DNA of 16,070 nucleotides from Spectribacter hydrogenoxidans (GCF_031846275.1 NZ_JAVRIB010000027.1:1-16070); one strand, 5' to 3'; positions 1 to 8,350 are shown, counted from the stretch's first letter. Translations and numbers: made by a program. The notes: generated by a model from the sequence alone, not told the origin.

Positions 1-162
1 CCTTTGCCGGTCACGGCCGAGCACGCGCTCAAGGCCGGCTCCTGGGATGTCGAGCATCGTGATCCATTCGACCGCATGCTTGCCGCGCAGGCGATTTGCG
101 AAGATCTGCCACTTGCCACGACGGATACCGCCCTGCGGCAGTTCGACATCGCGCTGGTTTAG
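1..162 (+). CDS. PIN-domain ribonuclease toxin (VapC-type), C-terminal fragment
   Basis: The frame is open from base 1 and ends at TAG 160-162, giving 53 residues of a protein whose start lies outside the window. The visible part reads like the last third of a small PIN-domain protein. An HRDPFDRMLAAQA block (residues 19-31) carries the paired acidic residues D21 and D24, followed by PLATTD (37-42), where D42 sits at the usual last acidic position, and then a short C-terminal strand. In this family the acidic cluster holds Mg2+ or Mn2+ and cuts RNA; the partner antitoxin is normally encoded just upstream, which would be outside the window. The intact acidic residues suggest a functional C-terminus. 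Assignment to VapC rather than another PIN subfamily is an inference from the short fragment. Confidence 0.75.
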   Translation, partial: PLPVTAEHALKAGSWDVEHRDPFDRMLAAQAICEDLPLATTDTALRQFDIALV

Positions 163-194
163 CAGCCGGCGCTGCTCCGAGCTGCTGTTCCATT

Positions 195-249
195 AAAACG
201 GGGTCTGTCCCGGTTTTCTCCGGTTTTTCCCAGGGTTTGTCCCCGTTTT
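195..249. repeat. Palindromic spacer; possible REP-like element or two-way terminator
   Basis: AAAACGGGG (195-203) is matched by its exact inverted copy CCCCGTTTT (241-249). The pairing extends imperfectly inward through TCTGTCCC (204-211) and GGGTTTGT (233-240). A second imperfect hairpin lies inside the left half (195-217). The element fills the gap between the toxin stop (162) and the stop of the minus-strand TadG-like gene (252), so it separates two convergent genes and could end transcription both ways. AAAACGGGGTCTGTCCC-like palindromes also occur as dispersed repeats near REP-associated transposases in proteobacteria, but no such transposase is visible here. The structure is seen directly; the role is inferred. 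Confidence 0.45.
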
Positions 250-251
250 GT

Positions 252-2135
252 CTAACTCCCGTCGCATTGGCGGTCGGTGCAGTAAATTCTTGGTTGGTCA
301 ACCAACACGGATGACACGGTTACATCTGCTACGCCTACATCGAGACCCAGTAACCCTAGAAGCGGTTCCAGCAGTGCGGTGCCAAGAACGTCTAGAACAG
401 GTTGGAGCAGCGACACTACCGTGTTAACAATAGGCGCCAGTAGCGCCGAGGTTAAGTTGCAAAGAATGGGCAGGCAAGTTCCCAACACTCTGACTTCAAG
501 TGTATCTGGGTCGGCGAGTTGAGTTGACAAATCTGACAAGAATCCATCAAGTGCATCGATCGGTGGCGTGTCGACCGACTGGGTTTGAGTTACGCCATTT
601 TCATCAGGTGGAAAGGGGCCACAGAAGATAAGGTTGTCATCGTTTGGCGCGCAGTTTGGAGCCTTAGGTGGCGATTGTTCGACGAATGTTGGCGAGCCGC
701 CTCTACCTAATGTCACCTGAAGGCCAGCAGTTGTAACCACTTGAGCGATTCCGATCGCGTTTACCAGGACCGTTTCTTCGTTCGGGCCGGGGGGCTGCGG
801 GTCAAATGCGCTGATGTCACTGAACTCGCCGATACCGATATCGACCAAACTAGTGTCTGAATCGATATGAACAGAATGCTGGAATGGGCCACTCCCCCTG
901 ATATCTTCATTGCTGGGCCCGGCGCAATTAATGTCCGTAAGGTGGGCTTTGGCACCGGCGCTTTTTATAAAAATGGGTAGGTTGATCAATGCGCCGCCCA
1001 GTGCGCTGGGCAAAGCACCGAGCACCTCTATTCGAAGCTGAACAGCGACTTGAGAAGTCGTTGCCGTTGTACGAAATTTATCTCCGACTCGTCCCGCTCG
1101 GCCAAAAGCCATTTGCGGCGGTTCTATTATTTTTACCGTGCCATTGACGCGTGCTATTCCGCCCAGATCAATCCCCACCGGCAGCGCGACCGGGGCCCCC
1201 TGATTGGCCGCCTGGGCCAGGCCGGTCAGCAGGCTGGTGACGTCCACCGGCAGGGCGTTGATCACGTTCTCGAGGCCGGGTTCGATATTCAGAACCTGAT
1301 CCAGCCGGGAGGTCAGCCCCGTATCGGCAAGATTGGCGAGGTCGCGCAGGGTATTGGCGGCCAGTGCATTGGTGCCGGCGGTTACGTTGTCCAGCGCGTC
1401 GGCAATCAGATTCAGCGATTCCGGCAGGGTGAAATTCGTGGTCAGCAGGTCATTGAGGCCGCCGATGGTCGCGTCGGCCTGCAGCAGATCGCCGACGGTC
1501 AGCTCGGCATCGACCAGCCCGTTGTAGCTGACCAGGTTCACCTGGTTGGTGCCGAGCAGGGCGGCCAGAATGCCCTCGCTGCCGTCGAGTCCGCCAATGC
1601 GGGCCAGCGACGTGCCAACCGAAATACCCGCCTGGGGACGACTGATGGCGGTGGCCGAGGCGGTCAGCGGGCGATCGGCGGTGAAAAATGCCACCAGCGG
1701 CGTCGGCGCCGGGCGGGTCAGGGTGACCTGGACCGAGTCGGCATCAAAGGCGTCGCTGGCCGCGAAACTGAGCAGTGAGCCGTCGCTTTCCTGGATGCCC
1801 AGACGAGGTGATCCTTCTTCTAGCGTTATGGCCGGCGCGCCGTCGTCGTCCGCGTGACGCAATATCGCCTGTTCGGCTGCGTTTTTCGCGGCATCCTGAG
1901 GAGAGTTCGGTTCGCCCACAGCGCAGCCGCCAATCGCCCGCGCCGCATCCAAGGCTGCCACCTCGGCGGTGCGCTGCAACTGGGTCTGAGTCACGTAGAG
2001 CCGTCCCACATCGATGGCCAGCCCCAGTGTCGCCACTAGGGCCACCAGCGTGAACGCGGTAAAAACGAGTGTGGCCCCGCGCTGCCGTCCCGGACTGGCG
2101 GGACACCCTCGCAGTTGCGGAAGGCGATTGGGCAT
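252..2135 (-). CDS. TadG-like pilus-assembly/secreted protein (Tad domain), orphan
   Basis: The protein has 627 residues from ATG at 2135. GGAG lies 8 bases upstream of this ATG, and the frame extends further 5' only into non-homologous sequence. A short basic N-terminus (RQRG, residues 17-20) leads into a single hydrophobic segment at about 21-41. AIDVGRLYVTQTQLQRTAEV (about 40-59) follows and is typical of the Tad/TadG family, whose members are anchored in the inner membrane and expose the rest to the periplasm. The C-terminal half is rich in N, D, G and P, contains several cysteines (for example in GTCLPILC and IYCTDRQC) and has a long amphipathic L/V-rich stretch near the end. No other tad genes (cpaB, tadA, tadB, tadC) flank it. 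Codons up to about residue 325 are strongly GC-biased, and those after it are much less so. Family confidence is good; function outside a Tad locus is unknown. Confidence 0.72.
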   Translation of the reverse strand: MPNRLPQLRGCPASPGRQRGATLVFTAFTLVALVATLGLAIDVGRLYVTQTQLQRTAEVAALDAARAIGGCAVGEPNSPQDAAKNAAEQAILRHADDDGAPAITLEEGSPRLGIQESDGSLLSFAASDAFDADSVQVTLTRPAPTPLVAFFTADRPLTASATAISRPQAGISVGTSLARIGGLDGSEGILAALLGTNQVNLVSYNGLVDAELTVGDLLQADATIGGLNDLLTTNFTLPESLNLIADALDNVTAGTNALAANTLRDLANLADTGLTSRLDQVLNIEPGLENVINALPVDVTSLLTGLAQAANQGAPVALPVGIDLGGIARVNGTVKIIEPPQMAFGRAGRVGDKFRTTATTSQVAVQLRIEVLGALPSALGGALINLPIFIKSAGAKAHLTDINCAGPSNEDIRGSGPFQHSVHIDSDTSLVDIGIGEFSDISAFDPQPPGPNEETVLVNAIGIAQVVTTAGLQVTLGRGGSPTFVEQSPPKAPNCAPNDDNLIFCGPFPPDENGVTQTQSVDTPPIDALDGFLSDLSTQLADPDTLEVRVLGTCLPILCNLTSALLAPIVNTVVSLLQPVLDVLGTALLEPLLGLLGLDVGVADVTVSSVLVDQPRIYCTDRQCDGS

Positions 2136-2297
2136 CGACGAACTCCAGGGAGAGACAAACGCCACCGGGGTGGCAGCGGCGCCGGAAGGTTCCGGTCGCC
2201 GTCCGGTTGCGCCACCCGATGCCGTACCTTGTCTATGGTTATCGGGAGTCTTGCAGAAAACCTGAGGGGCGGAAAGCCGACCAGCCCGGCACGCTGC

Positions 2298-2326
2298 ATG
2301 CAATCCGGCCGGCAGCGGCGTAGAAT
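2298..2326 (+). promoter_or_regulatory. Putative sigma-70 promoter of the M61-ligase-plsY-birA-coaX operon
   Basis: TAGAAT (2321-2326) is a good -10 hexamer followed by a GC-rich discriminator (CGCGCGCC), a pattern common at housekeeping promoters in high-GC gammaproteobacteria. The matching -35 position (2298-2303, ATGCAA) is weak. A start near 2333 would give a leader of about 17 bases with AGGA at 2339-2342, seven bases before the ATG. No clear promoter was found in the other direction for the TadG-like gene in the same 214-base gap. That gap also holds the small dyad CCGGAA-GG-TTCCGG (2182-2195). Confidence 0.42.
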
Positions 2327-2349
2327 CGCGCGCCTTTCAGGAACCCGGC

Positions 2350-4134
2350 ATGCCGATGACACCGGTCGAGTACGAGGTCAGCGCCGTTTCGCCGCGTGGA
2401 CACCGATTCCGCGTGACCTGCACCGTGCCCGCGCCCGATACCGAAGGCCAGCGGTTCACGCTGCCGGCCTGGGTGCCGGGCAGTTATCTGATTCGCGAAT
2501 TCGCCCGCAACATATTGTCGGTGGCCGCCAGCGATGCGGCAGGTAACCCGGTCGTCGTACGTAAGATCGACAAACAGACTTGGCAGGCGGCGCCGGTGGC
2601 GGACGCCCTGACCCTGACTTACGAGTTGCACGCGCGCGACAGCTCGGTACGCGCCGCCTATCTGGATGATCAGCGTGGTTTCTTCGACGGCACCTCGGTC
2701 TATCTGCGTCCGGTGGGTCGGGAAACGTCGCCCTGTCGGGTTCGTCTGCCACCGCTGCCTGATCACGACTGGCAAGTGGCCACCAGTCTGCCCGCCGTGG
2801 CGGTCGATGCGGCAGGTTTCGGCGAGTATGCCGCGGATGATTACCGGAGCCTGATTGATTATCCCGTGGCCATGGGCCGGAACATCGACCGGATCGACTT
2901 CCAGGCCGGCGGGGTGCCACATGCCTTTGTCTGCCTGGGGCGCCATGATGCCGATCGCGAGAAGCTGGCCGCCGATCTGACCCGCGTGTGCGAAGCCCAG
3001 GCGGCGGTGTTTGGCGAGATGCCGATGGACAACTACCTGTTTCTGGCCCAGATCGCCGGCGCCGGTTACGGTGGTCTCGAGCACCGTGCGAGTGCCGCGT
3101 TGCTGGTCGACCGCAACGCGCTGCCGGTGGCCGGTGCGGCCGGCCGCAGCGACGCCTATGCCGAGTTGCTCGGCCTGTGCAGCCACGAATATTTCCACCT
3201 CTGGAACGTCAAGCGGATTCAACCGGCTGCGGTGGCCGACAGCGACCTTGCGACGGAAGCCCATTTCGAGGACTTGTGGGCCTACGAAGGGGTGACCAGC
3301 TACTACGACGATCTGGCCCTGGTGCGGGCCGGGCTGATCGACGAAACCGCGTACCTCGGCCGGCTGCAGCGGATCGCCAACCGGCTGGCCGGCAATCCGG
3401 GCCGGCGTTGCCAGAGCCTGGCCCAGTCCAGCTTCGATGCCTGGACCAAGTTCTACCGGCCGGACGAGAACAGCCCCAACGCGGTGGTCAGCTATTACGG
3501 CAAGGGAGCGCTGGTGGCGCTTTGTCTGGATCTGCTGCTGCGTGACCGAACGGAGGGCGACGTCAGTCTGGATGACGTGATGGCCCGGGTCTGGGCCGAG
3601 CACGGGCGTCCGGGCATTCCGGTGCCCGAGAACGGACTCGAGGCGATTGCCGCCGAGGTGGCTGGCGCCGATCTGTCCGATTTCTTCGACGGCGCCGTGC
3701 GGGGCACCGAAGAACTGCCCCTCGCCGAACTCCTGGCGCGCTTCGGCGTCCGGGCCCGCCGGGTAACGCCGGACACCCGCGACGGTGCGGCCTTTCTGCT
3801 GGCCCAGGGGCTACGGCTCAATGCCGGCGCCGGACCGGCGCGGTTGCTGCACGTGCTGACGGACAGTCCGGCAGAAGCCGCCGGCCTGTGCCCCGGGGAC
3901 GTGATCGTGGCAGTGGACGGTCTGCGTGCCGAGGCGGATACCCTGACCCGGCGACTGCGACGCGTCCCGACCGGGACCCCGGTAACCCTGCACCTGTTCC
4001 GCGATGACGAGCTGCTCACGCGGCGCTTCGCCCCGCGGGCGCCGGCCGCTGACCAGTGGCGATTCCGTCTGATGAGCCGCTGCGACGCCGAGACGGCGGC
4101 GCGGCGCACGGCCTGGTTGTCGCTGCCGTCATGA
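2350..4134 (+). CDS. M61-family glycyl aminopeptidase-like metallopeptidase with PDZ domain
   Basis: The protein has 594 residues. It starts at ATG 2350 with AGGA seven bases upstream. The N-terminal beta-rich M61_N-type domain (about 1-170) includes LPAWVPGSYLIREFARN, characteristic of the family. The catalytic zinc site is HEYFH at residues 279-283 inside CSHEYFHLWNVKRIQP, with the third ligand probably E313 in WAYEGVTSYYDD. GAGYGGLEHR, just before the active site, is also typical. A PDZ domain (about 480-570) contains SPAEAAGLCPGDVIVAVDG. No signal peptide is seen, so it should be cytoplasmic. Characterised family members release N-terminal glycine or alanine from peptides; the substrate here is unknown. 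Its TGA (4132-4134) overlaps the ATG of the next gene. It is the first gene of a five-gene operon. Confidence 0.9.
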   Translation: MPMTPVEYEVSAVSPRGHRFRVTCTVPAPDTEGQRFTLPAWVPGSYLIREFARNILSVAASDAAGNPVVVRKIDKQTWQAAPVADALTLTYELHARDSSVRAAYLDDQRGFFDGTSVYLRPVGRETSPCRVRLPPLPDHDWQVATSLPAVAVDAAGFGEYAADDYRSLIDYPVAMGRNIDRIDFQAGGVPHAFVCLGRHDADREKLAADLTRVCEAQAAVFGEMPMDNYLFLAQIAGAGYGGLEHRASAALLVDRNALPVAGAAGRSDAYAELLGLCSHEYFHLWNVKRIQPAAVADSDLATEAHFEDLWAYEGVTSYYDDLALVRAGLIDETAYLGRLQRIANRLAGNPGRRCQSLAQSSFDAWTKFYRPDENSPNAVVSYYGKGALVALCLDLLLRDRTEGDVSLDDVMARVWAEHGRPGIPVPENGLEAIAAEVAGADLSDFFDGAVRGTEELPLAELLARFGVRARRVTPDTRDGAAFLLAQGLRLNAGAGPARLLHVLTDSPAEAAGLCPGDVIVAVDGLRAEADTLTRRLRRVPTGTPVTLHLFRDDELLTRRFAPRAPAADQWRFRLMSRCDAETAARRTAWLSLPS

Positions 4135-5975
4135 CGGATGCCATGCACTGGGTACCCGCCGCCCGGGCCACCACGCTGCCGGCGCTGTTCGCCGGCCGGG
4201 TGGCGCTCACGCCCAACGAAACCGCCTATCGCTACTTCGATCCGCCGGCCCGCCGCTGGCGATCCCTGACCTGGGCACAGGCCGAGCGGCTGGTCGGCCG
4301 CTGGCGGGCCGGCCTGGCCAGCAGCGAGCTGGCCGCCGGGTCGCGGGTCGCCATTCTGGTGCGCAACAGCCCGAGCTGGGTGGCAGTCGATCAGGCGGCG
4401 CTGGATCAGGGGCTGGTGTCGGTAGGCCTGTTCTGCGGTGATACGCCCGCGAGCAGCGGCGACGTGCTGCGCGACAGCGGCGCGGCGCTGGTGGTGGTGG
4501 CCAAGGGCCGCTGGTGGCGGTCGATTCTGGCGGAGGACGATTGTCCCGCGGTGCAAACCGTGGTCGCTCTTGACGGGGATACCGAAGGGGATACGCGGCT
4601 GGTGGCCGGCGATCAGTGGTTGCCCGACGAGCCGCAGCGGGCGTCGTTGACTCCGGCGCCGACGGAGCTGGCCTCGCTGGTCTATACCTCCGGCACCTCC
4701 GGCCGCGCCCGCGGGGTGATGCTCAGCCACGCCAGCCTGGTGTGGAATGCCTATGCCTGTGCCCGCGCGGTCGACACGCCCGTGGACGAGCATCTGGTAT
4801 CTTTCGTGCCGCTGGCCCATGCCTACGAGCGCACGGTCGACTACCACCGCGCCCTGATTACTGGCGCCACGCTGTCGTTCTGCCGCCATCCGCGATTTCT
4901 CAGTCTGACCCTGGCCAACGCCCGTCCGACGGCGCTGGTCGGCGTGCCGCGAATCTACGAGCACTACTACACCGAGCTCCAGCGCAGTCTCACCCGGCGG
5001 CCCCGATGGGTGCGCCGACTGGTACGCCTGACCACGGAGCTCGGCTGGTCGGTATTCGAACGCCAGCAGGGGCGCGGGCCCCGACGTTTGCGGCATCTGA
5101 TCTGGCCGCTACTGCGGCAACTGGTGGCGCGACCCTGCCTGCGGCCCTTCGGCGGCCGGCTGGAAGTGGCGATTTCGGGGGCGGCGGCGCTGCCCCGGCC
5201 GGTAGCGCGAACGCTGATCGGCCTGGGGTTGCCGATCCTGCAGGGCTATGGCCTGACCGAGGCCGGTCCGGTGGTCAGCGTCAACCGGATGGATGACAAC
5301 GATCCCGCCAGCGTCGGGTCGCTACTGGACGATGTGCAGACCCGCCTGGGGCCCGACAACGAGTTGTGGGTGCGCACCCCCGGCGTGATGCAGGGCTACT
5401 GGGGCGATGCCGAGGCCACCGCGGCGGTGCTGGAATCCGGCGGCAACTGGCTGCGCACCGGCGACAAGGTCAGCCGTCTGGACCAGAGCCGCCTGTTTCT
5501 CACCGGTCGGCTCAAGGAGATCATCGTGATGGCGACCGGCGACAAGGCCTCGCCCGAGCCGCTGGAACGCACCATCGGCCTGGACCCGCTGTTCACCCGG
5601 GCGGCGGTGGTGGGCGAAGCCCGGCCCTATCTGGCCGCGCTGGTGACCTGCGATGACGCGGCGCTGCACGCCCTCATGGGCACGCTGGGGCTGGACCCCG
5701 ACAGCCCCGCGGACCGCGGGGATCCGCAGCTCGAGCGGGCGATGCTCAAGCGCATTGGTCAGCGCCTGCGCCATTTCCCGGGTCATGCGCAGATCCGCCG
5801 GGTGGCGGTCGTCGACGAGGTCTGGAGCGTCGACAATGGCCTGCTCACCGTGACCGAGAAGCTGCGCAGGCGGGCCGTGGCGCGGCGCTATGCCGGCGAG
5901 ATCGAACGACTCTACGGCCGCCGGGCCGCCGCCGCGCAGAAGACCGATTTTTCCTACAATGTGAACGTCGGCTGA
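4131..5975 (+). CDS. AMP-dependent long-chain acyl-CoA synthetase (FadD15/LACS-like)
   Basis: The protein has 614 residues. The ATG at 4131 was chosen because it makes an ATGA overlap with the upstream stop; the frame is open upstream but lies inside the peptidase gene. Adenylating-enzyme signatures appear in order: YTSGTSGRARG (185-195, phosphate-binding loop), YGLTEAG (373-379), LRTGDK near 440, and GRLKEIIVMATGDKASPEPL, the long-chain acyl-CoA synthetase form of the hinge region. A C-terminal NGLLTVTEKLRR probably holds the catalytic lysine of the mobile domain. The family activates fatty acids with ATP to acyl-AMP and then acyl-CoA at the inner face of the membrane. Chain-length preference cannot be read from sequence. 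Its position directly upstream of plsY suggests a link to lipid recycling, although PlsY itself uses acyl-phosphate and not acyl-CoA. Confidence 0.9.
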   Translation: MTDAMHWVPAARATTLPALFAGRVALTPNETAYRYFDPPARRWRSLTWAQAERLVGRWRAGLASSELAAGSRVAILVRNSPSWVAVDQAALDQGLVSVGLFCGDTPASSGDVLRDSGAALVVVAKGRWWRSILAEDDCPAVQTVVALDGDTEGDTRLVAGDQWLPDEPQRASLTPAPTELASLVYTSGTSGRARGVMLSHASLVWNAYACARAVDTPVDEHLVSFVPLAHAYERTVDYHRALITGATLSFCRHPRFLSLTLANARPTALVGVPRIYEHYYTELQRSLTRRPRWVRRLVRLTTELGWSVFERQQGRGPRRLRHLIWPLLRQLVARPCLRPFGGRLEVAISGAAALPRPVARTLIGLGLPILQGYGLTEAGPVVSVNRMDDNDPASVGSLLDDVQTRLGPDNELWVRTPGVMQGYWGDAEATAAVLESGGNWLRTGDKVSRLDQSRLFLTGRLKEIIVMATGDKASPEPLERTIGLDPLFTRAAVVGEARPYLAALVTCDDAALHALMGTLGLDPDSPADRGDPQLERAMLKRIGQRLRHFPGHAQIRRVAVVDEVWSVDNGLLTVTEKLRRRAVARRYAGEIERLYGRRAAAAQKTDFSYNVNVG

Positions 5976-5988
5976 TCGGGGGCAACCT

Positions 5989-6615
5989 GTGATTGCAACA
6001 CTGCTGGTGATTGTCGCGGCCTACCTGATCGGGGCGCTGTCGGGTGGGCTGTTGATCGGCCGGCTGCTGGGCAAGGCGGATCTGCGCGCCGCCGGCAGCG
6101 GCAACGCCGGGGCCACCAATGCGTTGCGTACCGGCGGACGCCTGTATGGCGTGCTGGTGCTGCTGTTCGATCTGGCCAAGGGCGTCGTGGCCGCCGGGTT
6201 GCTACCGCTGCTGGTGGCCGGCGGGCCGGGCTGGCTGGCATTTGCCTGCGGCGCCGCCGCGGTGATCGGCCACGTCTATCCGGTGTACTTCGGTTTCGCC
6301 GGCGGCAAGGGGGCCGCGACGCTGATCGGCGTGCTTGTCGTGCTGGCGCCCGGGCCGCTGGTGCCCGGGGTGCTGACCTTTGTTGTCGTGCTGGTGCTTT
6401 CCGGCATGGTCAGTCTGGCAATTCTGCTGGCGATGGGGGCGGTCGTGTTCACCCAGGCCGTCTGGGTGTGGCCGGCACTCGGCTCGGCCCCGGTTCTGTT
6501 CGCCCTGGCCATGTGGTTGCTGATGCTGTTCACCCACCGGAGCAATGTCTCCCGGCTTCTGGCCGGGGAGGAAAGCCGCTTCGAGCGGGTGATGCTGCTG
6601 CGCCGGCGCCGGTGA
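5989..6615 (+). CDS. plsY: Glycerol-3-phosphate acyltransferase PlsY (acyl-phosphate dependent)
   Basis: The protein has 208 residues. It starts at GTG 5989, with a G-rich ribosome binding site (5978-5982) 13 bases after the preceding stop. It is a small polytopic membrane protein with about five hydrophobic segments, beginning at the N-terminus (VIVAAYLIGALSGGLLIG). All three cytoplasmic signature loops are present: GSGNAGATN (36-44, glycerol-phosphate site), GHVYPVYFGFAGGKGAAT in the middle, and HRSNVSRLLAGEE near the C-terminus. PlsY transfers an acyl group from acyl-phosphate (made by PlsX from acyl-ACP) to glycerol-3-phosphate, giving lysophosphatidate, the first step of membrane phospholipid synthesis. 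Its TGA overlaps the GTG start of birA by four bases, indicating translational coupling. Length and motifs are normal for the family. Confidence 0.96.
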   Translation: MIATLLVIVAAYLIGALSGGLLIGRLLGKADLRAAGSGNAGATNALRTGGRLYGVLVLLFDLAKGVVAAGLLPLLVAGGPGWLAFACGAAAVIGHVYPVYFGFAGGKGAATLIGVLVVLAPGPLVPGVLTFVVVLVLSGMVSLAILLAMGAVVFTQAVWVWPALGSAPVLFALAMWLLMLFTHRSNVSRLLAGEESRFERVMLLRRRR

Positions 6616-7601
6616 GCGAATCCACCCGCGTGCCGCTGGATCCCGGCGCTGTCATCCACCATCTGGCCGACGGCCACTGGCATTCCGGTGCGGCGCTGGC
6701 GGCTACGCTGGGTCTGAGCCGGGCCGCGGTATGGAAACGGGTGGCGGCGGCACGGGGGCTTGGCGTGACCATTCATGCCGTGCGCGGCCGCGGTTACCGG
6801 CTGGCGCGACCGTTCGAGCCGTTGCAGGCGGATGCCATTCGCAAGGCGATGCCGGTTGATGCCGCGTCGGCGCTGAACTCGCTCGCAGTCTGCGGCTCGA
6901 TTGATTCCACCAGCGACCGTCTGCTGGCTGCGCCCGACACCGGCGCCCATGCCCTGTTCGCCGAGCACCAGAGCGGGGGGCGCGGTCGTCGCGGTCGCCA
7001 GTGGGTATCGCCCTATGGCGCGAATCTGTACCTGTCGCTGAGCTGGACGTTTGATCCGGCGCCCAATGCGATCGGCGCGCTGGGACTGGCGGTGGGCATC
7101 CGTCTGGCCGAGGCCCTGCGTGACCTCGGCGTGGCCGAGATCGGTCTCAAGTGGCCGAACGATCTGCTGGTGGACGGCGCCAAACTCGGCGGAATCCTGA
7201 TGGAACATCGCGGCGAGGCGGCGGGCGGCTGCCGGATCGTCACCGGCGTGGGCCTGAATGCCGCGATGGAAGCCGGGCAGGCCCGGGATGTGGACCAGCC
7301 CTGGACCGCCCTGGATCGGCTGCTCGCCGTGCCGCCGCCGCGAAACCGGCTGGCCGGCCACTGTCTGGCCGCGGTGATCGGGGCGATGCAGGATTATCAG
7401 AAGCATGGCTTCCCGCCCTTCCAGCGGCGCTGGCCGGATTTCGACGCCCTGCGGGATGCCCCGATCGAAGTGGATATCGACGGGCGCCGCCAGGCCGGGT
7501 ACGCGGCCGGTCTGGCGCCGGATGGGGCCCTGCTGGTGCGACTGGATGACGGCGTGCGTCGCTGTTATGCGGGCGATGTCACGGTGCGGGGTCTGGCATG
7601 A
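6612..7601 (+). CDS. birA: Bifunctional biotin-protein ligase / biotin operon repressor BirA
   Basis: The protein has 329 residues from GTG 6612, which overlaps the plsY stop as GTGA. The open frame extends upstream to 6468 but only through plsY, and the GTG gives a normal N-terminus. The N-terminal winged helix-turn-helix (about 12-65) contains HSGAALAATLGLSRAAVWKR and ends in GRGYRL, so this is the DNA-binding class II form. The ligase domain shows GRGRRGR (123-129, biotinyl-AMP loop), SPYGANLYLSLSW, KWPND (180-184, containing the biotin-contacting lysine), GGILME and TGVGLN, with an SH3-like C-terminal domain. BirA makes biotinyl-AMP, transfers biotin to AccB and other carboxylases, and in its bound state represses biotin-synthesis genes. 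No bio genes are in the window. Its TGA overlaps the coaX start. Confidence 0.96.
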   Translation: MSESTRVPLDPGAVIHHLADGHWHSGAALAATLGLSRAAVWKRVAAARGLGVTIHAVRGRGYRLARPFEPLQADAIRKAMPVDAASALNSLAVCGSIDSTSDRLLAAPDTGAHALFAEHQSGGRGRRGRQWVSPYGANLYLSLSWTFDPAPNAIGALGLAVGIRLAEALRDLGVAEIGLKWPNDLLVDGAKLGGILMEHRGEAAGGCRIVTGVGLNAAMEAGQARDVDQPWTALDRLLAVPPPRNRLAGHCLAAVIGAMQDYQKHGFPPFQRRWPDFDALRDAPIEVDIDGRRQAGYAAGLAPDGALLVRLDDGVRRCYAGDVTVRGLA

Positions 7602-8350
7602 CGCTGCTGGTGGACATCGGCAACACCCGGGTGAAATGGGCCCGGGCCGATGCGGCCGGTCGACCGGGTCCGGTTCAGGCGCTGGCCCATGACGGGCGCG
7701 GCGACTGGGTCGACACCTTGTCGACCGATTTCGACGGCCCGGTCTGGTTTGCAACCGTGGCCGACGCCGATCTGGCTACACCGCTGCAGGCCTGGTCCCG
7801 GGATCGACTGGGCCGGGCGGCGGTAGAGGTGGTGTCCTCGGCGAGTGCCGCGGGTGTGCAATGCGCCTATGCCCGACCGGAGTGCCTGGGCGTCGACCGC
7901 TGGCTGGCCTGCATCGGCGCGTTTCACCGCGGGCCCGGCTCGGTGGTGGTCGTGGATGCGGGCACGGCCCTGACCGTGGACGTGGTGGATGCCACGGGCT
8001 GCCATCAGGGCGGATTGATCGTGCCGGGCATGGCGACCATGCAGCAGGCGATTCACGCGCATACCCGGATCCGGTCGCAGCCGGTTGAGCAGGTGCCGGA
8101 TGATCTGGCCCGCGACACCGATACGGCGGTCGCGGCGGGAGCGCTGCACGCGGCCGTTGGTCTGATCGAGCGGGTGTGTCGGCGATTCGCACTGGATCGG
8201 CGGATACTGGCCGGCGGCGAGGCCGCACGGCTTGCCGATCGTCTGGAAGGCGACTGGCATCTGGCGCCGGATATCGTGCTGGAAGGACTGGGGCGAGTGG
8301 CCGTGGAATCCGCCATCAATGCATCGTCAAGCAACGGCCATTCGCGATAG
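7598..8350 (+). CDS. coaX: Type III pantothenate kinase CoaX
   Basis: The protein has 250 residues from ATG 7598, in a four-base overlap with the birA stop. The N-terminal DIGNTR (6-11) is the ATP phosphate loop of the ASKHA fold. GVDR (98-101) contains the likely catalytic D100, and DAGTALTVD (120-128) with GGLIVPGM forms the second nucleotide-binding strand and pantothenate site. The enzyme phosphorylates pantothenate, the first committed step of CoA synthesis. The type III form is not feedback-inhibited by CoA and usually needs a monovalent cation. The birA-coaX pair followed by tRNA genes is a conserved arrangement in Pseudomonas and relatives. It is the last gene of the operon; the only candidate 3' structure is the hairpin about 80 bases downstream, which has no T-run. 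Confidence 0.95.
   Translation: MTLLVDIGNTRVKWARADAAGRPGPVQALAHDGRGDWVDTLSTDFDGPVWFATVADADLATPLQAWSRDRLGRAAVEVVSSASAAGVQCAYARPECLGVDRWLACIGAFHRGPGSVVVVDAGTALTVDVVDATGCHQGGLIVPGMATMQQAIHAHTRIRSQPVEQVPDDLARDTDTAVAAGALHAAVGLIERVCRRFALDRRILAGGEAARLADRLEGDWHLAPDIVLEGLGRVAVESAINASSSNGHSR

Noticed and set aside
2136..2303. An upstream start for the TadG-like protein adding 56 residues.
   Set aside because: The extra part has no family resemblance and would place the hydrophobic anchor deep in the protein. The ATG at 2135 has a GGAG at proper spacing.
2239..5096. Two long minus-strand open frames (454 and 533 codons) opposite the peptidase and ligase genes.
   Set aside because: They have the same GC-driven shadow effect, low-complexity composition and no recognisable motif. 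The plus strand carries the HEYFH and YTSGTSG signatures.
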